The position numbers were made by a program, and so were the translations under genes. Positions 1 to 7,015 of a stretch of 28,580 nt of DNA are shown here, piece by piece; the stretch's first letter is position 1, and each line of letters starts with the position of its first letter. This stretch comes from an uncultured Eubacteriales bacterium (GTDB taxonomy: Bacteria; Bacillota; Clostridia; Oscillospirales; Ruminococcaceae), in NCBI GenBank assembly GCA_900318545.1, contig ONLC01000005.1, positions 1 to 28,580 of the forward strand, given 5' to 3'. The notes under the pieces were generated by a model. It did no database searches. It was not told the origin of the DNA and worked only from the letters and a program-made list of their open reading frames with translations.

Positions 1-19
1 GCGGGGAAAGTATGAAGAT

Positions 20-2164
20 ATGGCGAACTATAACATTCAGCAGGATATAGACATGCTCCAGCCCAGGGACAGTGTGGCGGGATATTCCGTCTGCCCGGGA
101 CTGTACGAATCGTACGGAGCACATGCGCTGGGATATGGAGGGGCTGTCAGCTTCACGATCCATTCCAATGGAGCAAGTGCGATAGAACTGCTCCTGTTCC
201 GGCGGCTGGAGAAGGAACCCTACGCAGTGATTCCATTTCCGGAGAATTATCGGATCGGGGATGTGTGGTCGATGGTTGTATTCGGACTTGATATCACGCA
301 GTTTGAATATGCCTATCGCGTGGACGGCCCGTGGGATCCGAAGAAGGGACTTCTGTTCGACAAGAACCATGTCCTGCTGGATATCTATGCAAAGGCTGTC
401 ACCGGCCAGAAGGTATGGGGAGAGCGGCAGTCGGAAGAGGGCGTGTACCATGCGAGGGTCGTGCGCCATGCGTATGACTGGGGCGATCATTCCTATCAGC
501 GTCTGAATATGGAAGACCTGATCATCTACGAGCTGCATGTGCGTGGATTTACGATGGGTGCAAATGCAGGCGTTTCCGCGCCGGGCACTTTTGAGGGTCT
601 GCGCGAGAAGATCCCCTATCTGAAATGGCTTGGCGTCACTGCGGTGGAGATGATGCCGATCTTTGAATTCGATGAGATGCAGGACCTGCGCAACCACGAA
701 GGCAAGCGCCTTATGGATTACTGGGGCTACAATACGGTCAGCTACTTTGCGCCGAACGCGAGCTACACCTTCCGGGAGGAGTACAACCGGGAAGGCAGTG
801 AGCTCAGGGAGCTGATCCGCAGTCTCCATGAAGCAGGCATCATGGTCATCCTGGATGTCGTATTCAACCACACGGCAGAGGGAAATGAGAATGGCTCTTT
901 CATCAATTTCAAGGGCTTTGACAACAATATCTACTATATGCTGACACCGGAGGGCGACTATTACAACTTCTCCGGCTGCGGCAATACGGTGAACTGCAAT
1001 CACCCGGTTGTCCAGGAGATGATCGTGGAATGCCTGCACCATTGGGTGACAAATTATCATATTGACGGATTCCGATTTGATCTTGCCAGCATTCTCGGGC
1101 GAAATGAAGATGGTTCGCCGATGCAGTATCCGCCGCTTCTGCAGCGGCTTGCGAAGGATCCGCTGCTTGCCGATGTGAAGCTGATCGCCGAGGCCTGGGA
1201 CGCCGGCGGTCTGTATCAGGTCGGAAGCTTCCCTGCCTGGAACCGGTGGGCGGAATGGAACGGGAAATACAGAGATGACATGCGGTCATTTTTGAAGGGG
1301 GATTACTGGGTGGCGCCGGAGGCGTCGCGGCGCATGATCGGGTCCCCCGATCTGTATTCGAAAGAATCCTCGGAGCAAGGCCGCAGTCCGCACGGCTATC
1401 TCGGATACAACTCGTCCGTGAATTTCCTGACCTGTCATGACGGCTTTACCATGTATGACCTCGTGTCCTACAATCAGAAGCACAACGAAGCCAACGGTGA
1501 GGACAACCGTGACGGCTGCAACGATAACGACAGCTGGAACTGCGGCTGTGAGGGCGATACCAATGACCCCGAGATAAACGCTCTCAGAAGCAGGCAGATA
1601 AGGAATATGTTCACGGTGCTCCTTACAAGCAGGGGCGTTCCTATGCTCCTTTCGGGAGATGAGTTCGGCAATTCTCAGCTTGGAAACAACAATGCCTACT
1701 GTCAGGATAACGAGATATCCTATCTCAACTGGGAAGATCTCGATAAAAACAAAGACCTGTTCAGGTATGTACAAAGGCTCATCGCATTCAGAAGGGCACA
1801 CCCTGTCCTCAGAAGCTCAAGCTATGACCTCGGGCATAACGGCACAGGCTATCCCGAGCTTTCCTTCCACGACCTTACCCCATGGCAGTGCGACCTCAGC
1901 CGAGGCACACATACGGCCGCATACCTCTATGCAGAGGATCACAAGCGTTTCGGCACAAAGCATGACTGCTTTATCTACGTTATGATAAACGCTCACTGGG
2001 AGGCTCACAGCTATCAGCTGCCTATAATCCCTGCGGGCATGAGCTGGCATCTTCTCTGCCGTTCGTCGGGAGCGTCCTACAGTGTGGGAAGAGAAAAATC
2101 CCTCGGCAGTATAGAGCATTTTGAGCTCGGACCGAGAGAGTCTGCGGTAATTATCGGAAAATAA
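20..2164 (+). CDS. glgX: Glycogen debranching enzyme (isoamylase/GlgX type), mosaic codon use
   Basis: A GH13 alpha-amylase-superfamily enzyme expected to hydrolyse alpha-1,6 branches of glycogen or starch in the cytoplasm. Seen: an N-terminal CBM48-like region (about residues 35-130), then the catalytic barrel with region I DVVFNH (279-284), nucleophile Asp354 in DGFRFD, acid/base Glu391 in IAEAWD and transition-state Asp474 in CHDGF, plus the isoamylase-type HNEANGE stretch near 488-494. At 714 residues it is of normal family length. The start at 20 is uncertain, because the frame is open to the window edge and no clear Shine-Dalgarno sequence precedes it. Odd: up to about nt 1500 arginine is mostly CGN and isoleucine ATC; from about 1560 it switches to AGA/AGG and ATA like the rest of the window, inside a conserved stretch. 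A terminator hairpin follows the stop. Confidence 0.93.
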   Translation: MANYNIQQDIDMLQPRDSVAGYSVCPGLYESYGAHALGYGGAVSFTIHSNGASAIELLLFRRLEKEPYAVIPFPENYRIGDVWSMVVFGLDITQFEYAYRVDGPWDPKKGLLFDKNHVLLDIYAKAVTGQKVWGERQSEEGVYHARVVRHAYDWGDHSYQRLNMEDLIIYELHVRGFTMGANAGVSAPGTFEGLREKIPYLKWLGVTAVEMMPIFEFDEMQDLRNHEGKRLMDYWGYNTVSYFAPNASYTFREEYNREGSELRELIRSLHEAGIMVILDVVFNHTAEGNENGSFINFKGFDNNIYYMLTPEGDYYNFSGCGNTVNCNHPVVQEMIVECLHHWVTNYHIDGFRFDLASILGRNEDGSPMQYPPLLQRLAKDPLLADVKLIAEAWDAGGLYQVGSFPAWNRWAEWNGKYRDDMRSFLKGDYWVAPEASRRMIGSPDLYSKESSEQGRSPHGYLGYNSSVNFLTCHDGFTMYDLVSYNQKHNEANGEDNRDGCNDNDSWNCGCEGDTNDPEINALRSRQIRNMFTVLLTSRGVPMLLSGDEFGNSQLGNNNAYCQDNEISYLNWEDLDKNKDLFRYVQRLIAFRRAHPVLRSSSYDLGHNGTGYPELSFHDLTPWQCDLSRGTHTAAYLYAEDHKRFGTKHDCFIYVMINAHWEAHSYQLPIIPAGMSWHLLCRSSGASYSVGREKSLGSIEHFELGPRESAVIIGK

Positions 2165-2168
2165 ACAT

Positions 2169-2196
2169 ATCCCTCTGACTATCGGGTCAGAGGGAT
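2169..2196 (+). terminator. Hairpin terminator after glgX, possibly bidirectional
   Basis: An 11-bp perfect inverted repeat (2169-2179 with 2186-2196, 6-nt loop) lies 5 bases after the glgX stop. It sits between convergent reading frames, the metallophosphoesterase remnant ending at 2200. The T tract after it is weak, so termination strength is uncertain. Confidence 0.7.
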
Positions 2197-2199
2197 TTG

Positions 2200-2505
2200 T
2201 TATCTTAACTTCAAATAAAACTGTTTCAGGATATCCTTCCTTGAAAGAGTACATTTTCTGCTCTCGTCATATTCAAGAATGTAGCGGTCAAAGCCGTTTA
2301 TTATCCTCGCACCGCTTGGGTGATCTATAACACGCTTGAAGCGGTTTCCGTAGGTCGCATGAACGTGCCCGTGAAGGAGATATTTCGGTTTGCATCTTTC
2401 AAGCAGCTCATTGAAGCACTCAAAGCCCCTGTGAGGTATATCGTCCATATCTCCGTAGCCTCTGGCAGGGGAGTGCGTAACAAGTATATCAAAGCCGGAA
2501 TGAGA
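2200..2505 (-). pseudogene. Truncated metallophosphoesterase (C-terminal fragment)
   Basis: Only the C-terminal part of a calcineurin-like phosphoesterase remains. Reading leftwards from about 2505 the frame gives GFDILVTHSPARG, then DIPHRGFECFN, then LLHGHVH, which is the metal-binding GHxH motif of this family, and it ends at a stop near 2200. The N-terminal half with the first metal-binding motifs (DxH, GD, GNH) is absent. At about 2498-2510 the sequence changes to a plus-strand receiver domain. An internal ATG at 2448 permits an 82-residue ORF, but that would start inside the conserved domain, so I call it a remnant. It could also be an artefact of an assembly join. Confidence 0.75.
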
Positions 2506-2879
2506 GAGTCCTCCTTGCCGAGGACGTATCCGTCAATGCAGAGATAATGTCTATGGTGCTTTCAATGAAGGAAATGGACGTAGAGGTCGCAGAGAACGGA
2601 CAGATAGCAGTTGAGATGTTCAGAACTCACGGGGAGGGCTACTACGATGCGATCCTTATGGATATGCGTATGCCCGAAATGGACGGCCTTGAAGCTGCCA
2701 GAGTCATAAGAGCTATGATGCGTAAGGACTCAAAGACTATCCCGATGATAGCTCTTACCGCAAACGCCTTTGATGAGGACGTTCAGCGGAGTATGCAGGC
2801 AGGACTCAATGCCCACCTTAGTAAGCCCGTACAGCCTGAAGCCCTGTATGAGACCCTTGAAAGCCTTATCGAGGGTTGA
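2505..2879 (+). pseudogene. Response-regulator receiver domain fragment (C-terminal receiver of a lost sensor kinase)
   Basis: The frame from 2505 encodes a nearly complete CheY-like receiver. It shows the acidic pair in LLAED, the phosphoacceptor Asp in ILMDMRMPEMDG, the switch Thr in IALTANA and the conserved Lys in LSKPV, and stops at 2877-2879. The first ATG (2547) lies after the acidic pair, and there is an in-frame stop at 2478, so no intact start is available. The style (NAEI, ALTANAFDED, PEALYETL) resembles the C-terminal receiver of hybrid histidine kinases. I infer that it is the 3' end of such a gene whose upstream part was lost at the junction near 2500. Confidence 0.75.
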
Positions 2880-2898
2880 TAAAACAGAAAAAACAGCC

Positions 2899-2927
2899 AA
2901 GAGCCGCAGATTTTTCCTGCGGCTCTT
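2899..2927 (+). terminator. Hairpin terminator after the receiver fragment
   Basis: A 10-bp perfect stem (2899-2908 with 2918-2927) with a 9-nt loop starts 20 bases after the receiver stop. It is followed by TTG and TTT rather than an unbroken T tract. It would separate the remnant gene from the metY control region. Confidence 0.6.
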
Positions 2928-2942
2928 GTGTTTGCGGCATAA

Positions 2943-2956
2943 TGATAACGTTGTCA
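2943..2956 (+). promoter_or_regulatory. LacI-type operator 1 (distal, metY)
   Basis: TGATAACGTTGTCA is a near-perfect palindrome with the central CpG typical of LacI-family operators. Its centre lies 104 bp upstream of the centre of operator 2. It differs by one base from the two sites upstream of the mccB operon. Confidence 0.75.
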
Positions 2957-3046
2957 GAAAGTGCGGCTTTTCAGGGCAGTTAAGGCACAAAAGCCAAGGA
3001 AGTATTCCCTCATAACGCCCTTTTCGGAGCTTCCCCGGGAGCTCTT

Positions 3047-3060
3047 TGCTAACGTTATCA
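3047..3060 (+). promoter_or_regulatory. LacI-type operator 2 (proximal, metY)
   Basis: TGCTAACGTTATCA is the same palindrome with an imperfect left arm. It ends 10 bp before the predicted -35 box of metY, the same spacing as operator 4 has to the mccB promoter. A matching half site, TGATAACG, sits at 3135-3142 next to the ribosome binding site. Confidence 0.75.
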
Positions 3061-3070
3061 TGAAAACTGA

Positions 3071-3097
3071 TTGACCTTGACCCGATTTTGTTATAAA
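3071..3097 (+). promoter_or_regulatory. Predicted metY promoter
   Basis: -35 TTGACC (3071-3076) and -10 TATAAA (3092-3097) with a 15-bp spacer. The spacer is short, but the placement relative to operator 2 copies that of the mccB promoter, which supports it. The transcription start would be near 3104, giving a leader of about 55 nt. Confidence 0.6.
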
Positions 3098-3158
3098 CTG
3101 AACCTATCGGAACGATACTTCACTATTCGACAAAATGATAACGAAAGGAACGGTAATT

Positions 3159-4448
3159 ATGTCAGAACTAAGATTTGACACCAAGAAGATCAGAGCAGGC
3201 TATGACCCTGCACAGAACAATCAGTCGGTGCTGCCTCCTGTATATCAGACAGCAGCCTTCGACTTCAAAAACACCGAGCACGCTCAGAACCTTTTCACCT
3301 ATAAGGAAGCAGGCTACCTTTATACAAGGGTCGGCAACCCTACAGTTACCTACTTCGCTGAGCGTGTAAAGGCTCTTGACGGAGCTAAAAACGCAGTTGC
3401 GGTAGGCTCGGGAATGGCAGCTATCTCGTATACTCTTCTGAACCTTGCGGAAAAGGGCGGCACGATACTTGCATCTCCTTACCTTTACGGCGGAACCATT
3501 GATGCCTTTGACAGGCTCTTCCCCGAGCTTGGAGTAAAGATCAAGCTTACCGATGCAGTTCTTGATCCCGAAAAGCTCGAGGCCGAGCTCACCGATGATG
3601 TCAAGGGTGTTTATGTGGAGTCTATCAGCAACCCGAACGCCTATCTTCTTGATATAGATGCTATCTCAGAGGTTGCTCACAGGCACGGTGTTCCCGTAGT
3701 AGTTGACAACACTCTTGCAACGCCCTACCTCTACAGACCGCTTGAGCACGGAGCCGACATAGTTGTTTACTCGGCAACAAAGGCTCTCACAGGTCACGGC
3801 AATATTATAGCAGGCCTTATCCTCGACAACGGAGATATGAGCCTTTACACCAAGGAGCGTTACCCGCAGTTCTATGAGCCTATAGTTATGCTGAAGGGCA
3901 AGTCTGCTGCGGATATCTTCCCCGATAACTTCTTTATTTTCAGGGCTACACTGGTTTATCTCAATCTGCTGGGAGCTGCACTTTCTCCGCAGGACGCATA
4001 CCTTGCTATTATCGGACTGGAGACCCTCTCCGAGCGTGTTGCAAAGCAGTCAGCAAATGCAGCAAAGATAGCCGCTTATCTTGAAAGCTCACCTGCGGCA
4101 GAGTGGGTGCGTTACCCGAGCGTTAAGAACTATAAGTTCCGTGACCTTGCTGACAAATACCTTACAAACGGCGGCGGCGGAGTCCTCTCCTTCGGTATCA
4201 AGGGCACACCCGAGCAGGAGTCCGAGTTTATAAACAGCATCAAGCTTTTCAGATATCATGTAAACCTCGGAGATGCACGCTCACTCATAGTTGACTCTCC
4301 GAACACCACTCACAGTGAGCTCAGTGAGGAGGAGCTTGCCCTTGCAGATATACCCCATAACCTTATACGTATCTCTGCAGGCTTAGAGGACGCAGATGAC
4401 CTTATAGCCGACCTTGAACAGGCCTTTAAAGCTGCAGGTCTGCTGTGA
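3159..4448 (+). CDS. metY: O-acetylhomoserine sulfhydrylase (Cys/Met metabolism PLP enzyme)
   Basis: A PLP enzyme expected to join O-acetylhomoserine with sulfide to give homocysteine, or with methanethiol to give methionine directly. Seen: the Cys/Met-metabolism fold with SGMAAIS (84-90), VVDNT with the cofactor Asp183, and the Schiff-base Lys208 in YSATKALTGHG. TGHG and the insertion around residues 225-265 favour MetY over cystathionine enzymes. The 429-residue length fits MetY. I chose ATG 3159 (MSELRFDT) because AAAGGA lies 9 bases upstream; the frame allows an ATG at 3135, but it lacks a ribosome binding site and overlaps an operator half site. It is a single-gene unit with its own promoter and two operators shared with the nitrogenase-like operon, so methanethiol use is an attractive inference. 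Confidence 0.92.
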   Translation: MSELRFDTKKIRAGYDPAQNNQSVLPPVYQTAAFDFKNTEHAQNLFTYKEAGYLYTRVGNPTVTYFAERVKALDGAKNAVAVGSGMAAISYTLLNLAEKGGTILASPYLYGGTIDAFDRLFPELGVKIKLTDAVLDPEKLEAELTDDVKGVYVESISNPNAYLLDIDAISEVAHRHGVPVVVDNTLATPYLYRPLEHGADIVVYSATKALTGHGNIIAGLILDNGDMSLYTKERYPQFYEPIVMLKGKSAADIFPDNFFIFRATLVYLNLLGAALSPQDAYLAIIGLETLSERVAKQSANAAKIAAYLESSPAAEWVRYPSVKNYKFRDLADKYLTNGGGGVLSFGIKGTPEQESEFINSIKLFRYHVNLGDARSLIVDSPNTTHSELSEEELALADIPHNLIRISAGLEDADDLIADLEQAFKAAGLL

Positions 4449-4479
4449 GCTCGTACTTAAAAAATTAACATCTTTGCTA

Positions 4480-4508
4480 TTGACATATCACCGCTTAATT
4501 GCTATAAT
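4480..4508 (+). promoter_or_regulatory. Consensus promoter of the LacI-family regulator gene
   Basis: TTGACA (4480-4485), 17-bp spacer, TATAAT (4503-4508): a perfect sigma-A promoter just before the regulator gene. The -10 box is embedded in a 12-bp inverted repeat. Confidence 0.85.
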
Positions 4509-4533
4509 TCATATTAATACGATATGAATTATA
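4503..4533 (+). repeat. 12-bp perfect inverted repeat over the -10 box of the regulator gene
   Basis: TATAATTCATAT (4503-4514) and its exact reverse complement (4522-4533) flank a 7-nt spacer. The left arm contains the -10 box and the right arm lies downstream of the expected transcription start. It differs from the CAACGTTG operators, so it may bind another regulator, or form a hairpin in the leader. Confidence 0.7.
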
Positions 4534-4551
4534 ACATTAGGCGGTGATCTT

Positions 4552-5616
4552 ATGTCTTTGAAGGAGATCTCGGAGCTTACAGGGGTGTCAGTCTCAACGG
4601 TCGGGAGGATACTTCGTGACCCGAAGCATAAATGCCCTGTTGAGGTGCGAAAAAAGGTCCTTGAAGCAGCACGCTCCACAGGCTATGTTCCGAACAGTGC
4701 CGCAAAGAGCCTGCGTTCGGGCAGGAGTGCGGCAGATAAGCTGTACTCGGCTGACATTTTTCTGACCCGTTCCGACAGCGAATCGGCAGACCCGTTTTAT
4801 GATGAGCTCCTTATGCTGACCGAAAAGGAGCTTCGGGCAGAGGGCTGCGTTATTGCAGGCGTAAGACAGTTTGCGGAGCTTTCCGCAGACGGCAGCAGCC
4901 TTGATGCCGAAAAGCAGATAGATGCATATTTCTCAGGCAGAGAGAGCCACACGGACGGGCTGGTCATCATAGGAAAGTGTACAGAGCGTTCCCTGAAGCT
5001 TCTCAAAAAGCACAGAAAAAACATTGTCATCATCAGCAGGGAGGCTTCGGGGCTTGATTGCGATGAGGTCATCTGTGACGGAAAAAAGCTTGCGGAAACT
5101 GCGGTAGCTCATCTTGCGGCACTGGGTCACAGCAAGATAGGCTATGTAGGCAGCTGCCATAATGAGGCGAGATTTTCCGGTTATCAGTCGGCTATGCTGC
5201 GTGCAGGGCTCGTGCCCGACATAGACCACATCTTTGATACCTCTCCGAATGAGCAGAACGGAATTCTTGCCGCAGAGTACTTTACCAGGCTTTCCGACCC
5301 GCCCACAGGCATCTACTGTGCGAATGACATTATCGCAGTGGGACTGCTGAGGTTCCTGCAAAAGCGGCGTGTAAAGCTGTGGGAGCCCTCGGTAATTTCC
5401 TGCGACGATATTGAGCAGGCACAGTTTACAACTCCTATGCTGACAACGCTTGCACTCCCGAAGGAGGAAATGGCACACTTTGCTATGCTCCTTCTCCTTG
5501 ACAGGATTAACGGGCGGCATAAGCAGACATCACGGCTGGAGCTGCAGGGAACGCTTATGGTGCGTGCAAGCTGCCGGCCCCTGCATGAGCTTACCGAGCC
5601 CGAGTACTACATCTGA
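4552..5616 (+). CDS. LacI/GalR-family transcriptional regulator, probable regulator of the sulfur/nitrogenase-like island
   Basis: 354 residues. The N-terminus is a LacI-type helix-turn-helix (LKEISELTGVSVSTVGRIL, residues 3-21), followed by a hinge helix with NSAAKSLRSGR, whose Leu54 is the residue that normally wedges into a central CpG. The rest is a periplasmic-binding-protein-like effector domain (about 65-345) with LGHSKIGYVG and GIYCANDIIAVGLL motifs. The start at 4552 follows AGGCGGTGAT. It lies between metY and the mccB-nif-like operon, and paired CpG-centred palindromes precede both, so it most likely binds them. The ligand is unknown; most relatives bind sugars, and a sulfur-linked ligand is inferred only from context. 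It has its own consensus promoter. Confidence 0.9.
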   Translation: MSLKEISELTGVSVSTVGRILRDPKHKCPVEVRKKVLEAARSTGYVPNSAAKSLRSGRSAADKLYSADIFLTRSDSESADPFYDELLMLTEKELRAEGCVIAGVRQFAELSADGSSLDAEKQIDAYFSGRESHTDGLVIIGKCTERSLKLLKKHRKNIVIISREASGLDCDEVICDGKKLAETAVAHLAALGHSKIGYVGSCHNEARFSGYQSAMLRAGLVPDIDHIFDTSPNEQNGILAAEYFTRLSDPPTGIYCANDIIAVGLLRFLQKRRVKLWEPSVISCDDIEQAQFTTPMLTTLALPKEEMAHFAMLLLLDRINGRHKQTSRLELQGTLMVRASCRPLHELTEPEYYI

Positions 5617-5626
5617 ATACGCCTCG

Positions 5627-5640
5627 TGACAACGTTGTCA
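5627..5640 (+). promoter_or_regulatory. LacI-type operator 3 (distal, mccB operon)
   Basis: A perfect palindrome, TGACAACGTTGTCA, starts 11 bases after the regulator stop codon. Its centre is 113 bp upstream of the centre of operator 4. An imperfect 8-bp stem (5698-5705 with 5718-5725) lies between the two and has no T tract. Confidence 0.85.
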
Positions 5641-5739
5641 GTAAAACAAATACAATGATATTTGCGTAACATTTTATTAACAGAACAAGGCTTTTTGGCA
5701 GGCGGCTGAGAAAACCTCTGCCTGCTCGAAAGGGCACTG

Positions 5740-5753
5740 TGACAACGTTGTCA
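5740..5753 (+). promoter_or_regulatory. LacI-type operator 4 (proximal, mccB operon)
   Basis: TGACAACGTTGTCA, identical to operator 3 and extended to a 16-bp perfect palindrome (5739-5754). It ends 10 bp before the -35 box, with its centre near -52 relative to the predicted start. This is upstream of the promoter core rather than over it. Confidence 0.85.
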
Positions 5754-5763
5754 CTATATTGCG

Positions 5764-5792
5764 TTGACTTGTTCGCACCTGTGGGATATAAT
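5764..5792 (+). promoter_or_regulatory. Promoter of the mccB-mccA-nif-like operon
   Basis: TTGACT (5764-5769), 17-bp spacer, TATAAT (5787-5792). It is the only clear promoter found before the run of closely spaced genes reaching 13227. Confidence 0.85.
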
Positions 5793-5845
5793 ATAGGCAG
5801 AAAGCATACTAAACCGATATGCAAAGTATGAAAGGATATGATAAA

Positions 5846-7000
5846 ATGAGCTACAGATCCATAGATACAGCTCTGATACACGGCGGTATCTCCACAGATG
5901 AAAGAACAGGAGCCGTAAACGTACCTATATATCAGACCTCAACCTTCAAGCAGGACGGCCTCGGAAAAATGAGAGGATATGAGTACTCCCGTACAGGCAA
6001 CCCCACAAGGGAGGCTCTTGAAGCCCTGATAGCAGAGCTCGAGGGCGGCTATGCAGGCTTTGCCTTTGCAAGCGGCCTTGCAGCCGAGACAGCAGTGCTG
6101 AGCCTTCTTCACTCGGGCGACAGGGTACTGATATCCTCAAATGTATACGGAGGAACGTTCAGACTCTTAAATCAGGTGTTTGACCACTTCGGCATAAACT
6201 ATACTATCTCCGATACGGAAAACCCCGAAGTGTTTGAAAAGGACATAACCGATGATGTTAAGGCGGTACTTATCGAGAGCCCGGCAAACCCGCTGATGAC
6301 AGTAACGGATATCCGTGCAATTGCTGAGATAGCTCACGCACACGGGCTTCTGGTGATAGTTGACAACACCTTTATGACACCCTACCTACAGAGACCGCTG
6401 GAGCTCGGTGCCGACATAGTGGTACACTCCGCAACGAAGTACCTTGGCGGTCACAGCGATGTGGTTGCAGGCCTTGCAGTAGTCAAAACCAAGGAGCTTG
6501 CCGAGCAGATCGCATTCATACAGAACTCCACAGGCGGAGTTCTTCCACCCTTTGACAGCTTCCTTCTTATAAGGGGCATCAAAACCCTCGGCGTAAGGCT
6601 GGATAGGCACGTTTCAAACGCACTTACAGCGGCACAGGTTCTTTCTGCACACCCTGCTGTGAAGAGCGTTCACTATCCGGGGCTTACCACTGATAAGGGC
6701 TATGAGGTCAACAAAAAGCAGGCAAAAAACGGCGGCGTGATGATCTCCTTCGAGCTTAAAGAGGGCTATGATATAAACGTGTTTTTCGAGAGCTTAAAGC
6801 TTATCACTCTTGCCGAGAGCCTGGGCGGAGTTGAATCCCTTGTATGCCACCCCTCGAGCATGACTCACGCATCAATTCCCGAGGAGATACGCAGAAAAGT
6901 CGGCATAACAGACGGCCTGATAAGGCTATCCATCGGAATTGAGGACATAAACGACATACTTGACGACCTTGAACAGGCGATAGCAGCCGCCAAAGAATAA
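5846..7000 (+). CDS. mccB: Cystathionine gamma-synthase / gamma-lyase (MetB/MccB type)
   Basis: A Cys/Met-metabolism PLP enzyme of 384 residues. Seen: YEYSRTGNPTR (45-55), SGLAAE (76-81), VDNTF with Asp172, Schiff-base Lys198 in HSATKYLGGHSD, and the C-terminal SSMTHASIP motif of cystathionine enzymes. It either makes cystathionine from activated homoserine and cysteine, or splits cystathionine to cysteine (reverse transsulfuration). It sits next to a cysteine synthase/CBS-type gene, as in the Bacillus mccAB pair, which favours the lyase role, but sequence alone does not decide. I chose ATG 5846 (MSYRSIDT), which has AAAGGA 9 bases upstream; the frame is open to an ATG at 5819. First gene of the nif-like operon, 15 bp before the next gene. 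Confidence 0.9.
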   Translation: MSYRSIDTALIHGGISTDERTGAVNVPIYQTSTFKQDGLGKMRGYEYSRTGNPTREALEALIAELEGGYAGFAFASGLAAETAVLSLLHSGDRVLISSNVYGGTFRLLNQVFDHFGINYTISDTENPEVFEKDITDDVKAVLIESPANPLMTVTDIRAIAEIAHAHGLLVIVDNTFMTPYLQRPLELGADIVVHSATKYLGGHSDVVAGLAVVKTKELAEQIAFIQNSTGGVLPPFDSFLLIRGIKTLGVRLDRHVSNALTAAQVLSAHPAVKSVHYPGLTTDKGYEVNKKQAKNGGVMISFELKEGYDINVFFESLKLITLAESLGGVESLVCHPSSMTHASIPEEIRRKVGITDGLIRLSIGIEDINDILDDLEQAIAAAKE

Positions 7001-7015
7001 CAGAGGTGCATTAAA

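Noticed and set aside
3135..3158. Upstream ATG start of metY
   Set aside because: No ribosome binding site precedes it, while ATG 3159 has AAAGGA at good spacing and a family-like N-terminus.
5698..5725. Terminator after the LacI-family gene
   Set aside because: The 8-bp stem has no following T tract on either strand; a cruciform or chance pairing between the operators is as likely.
5793..5845. S-box or T-box riboswitch before the sulfur operon
   Set aside because: The leader is only about 50 nt with weak short pairings; the operators give a better explanation of control.
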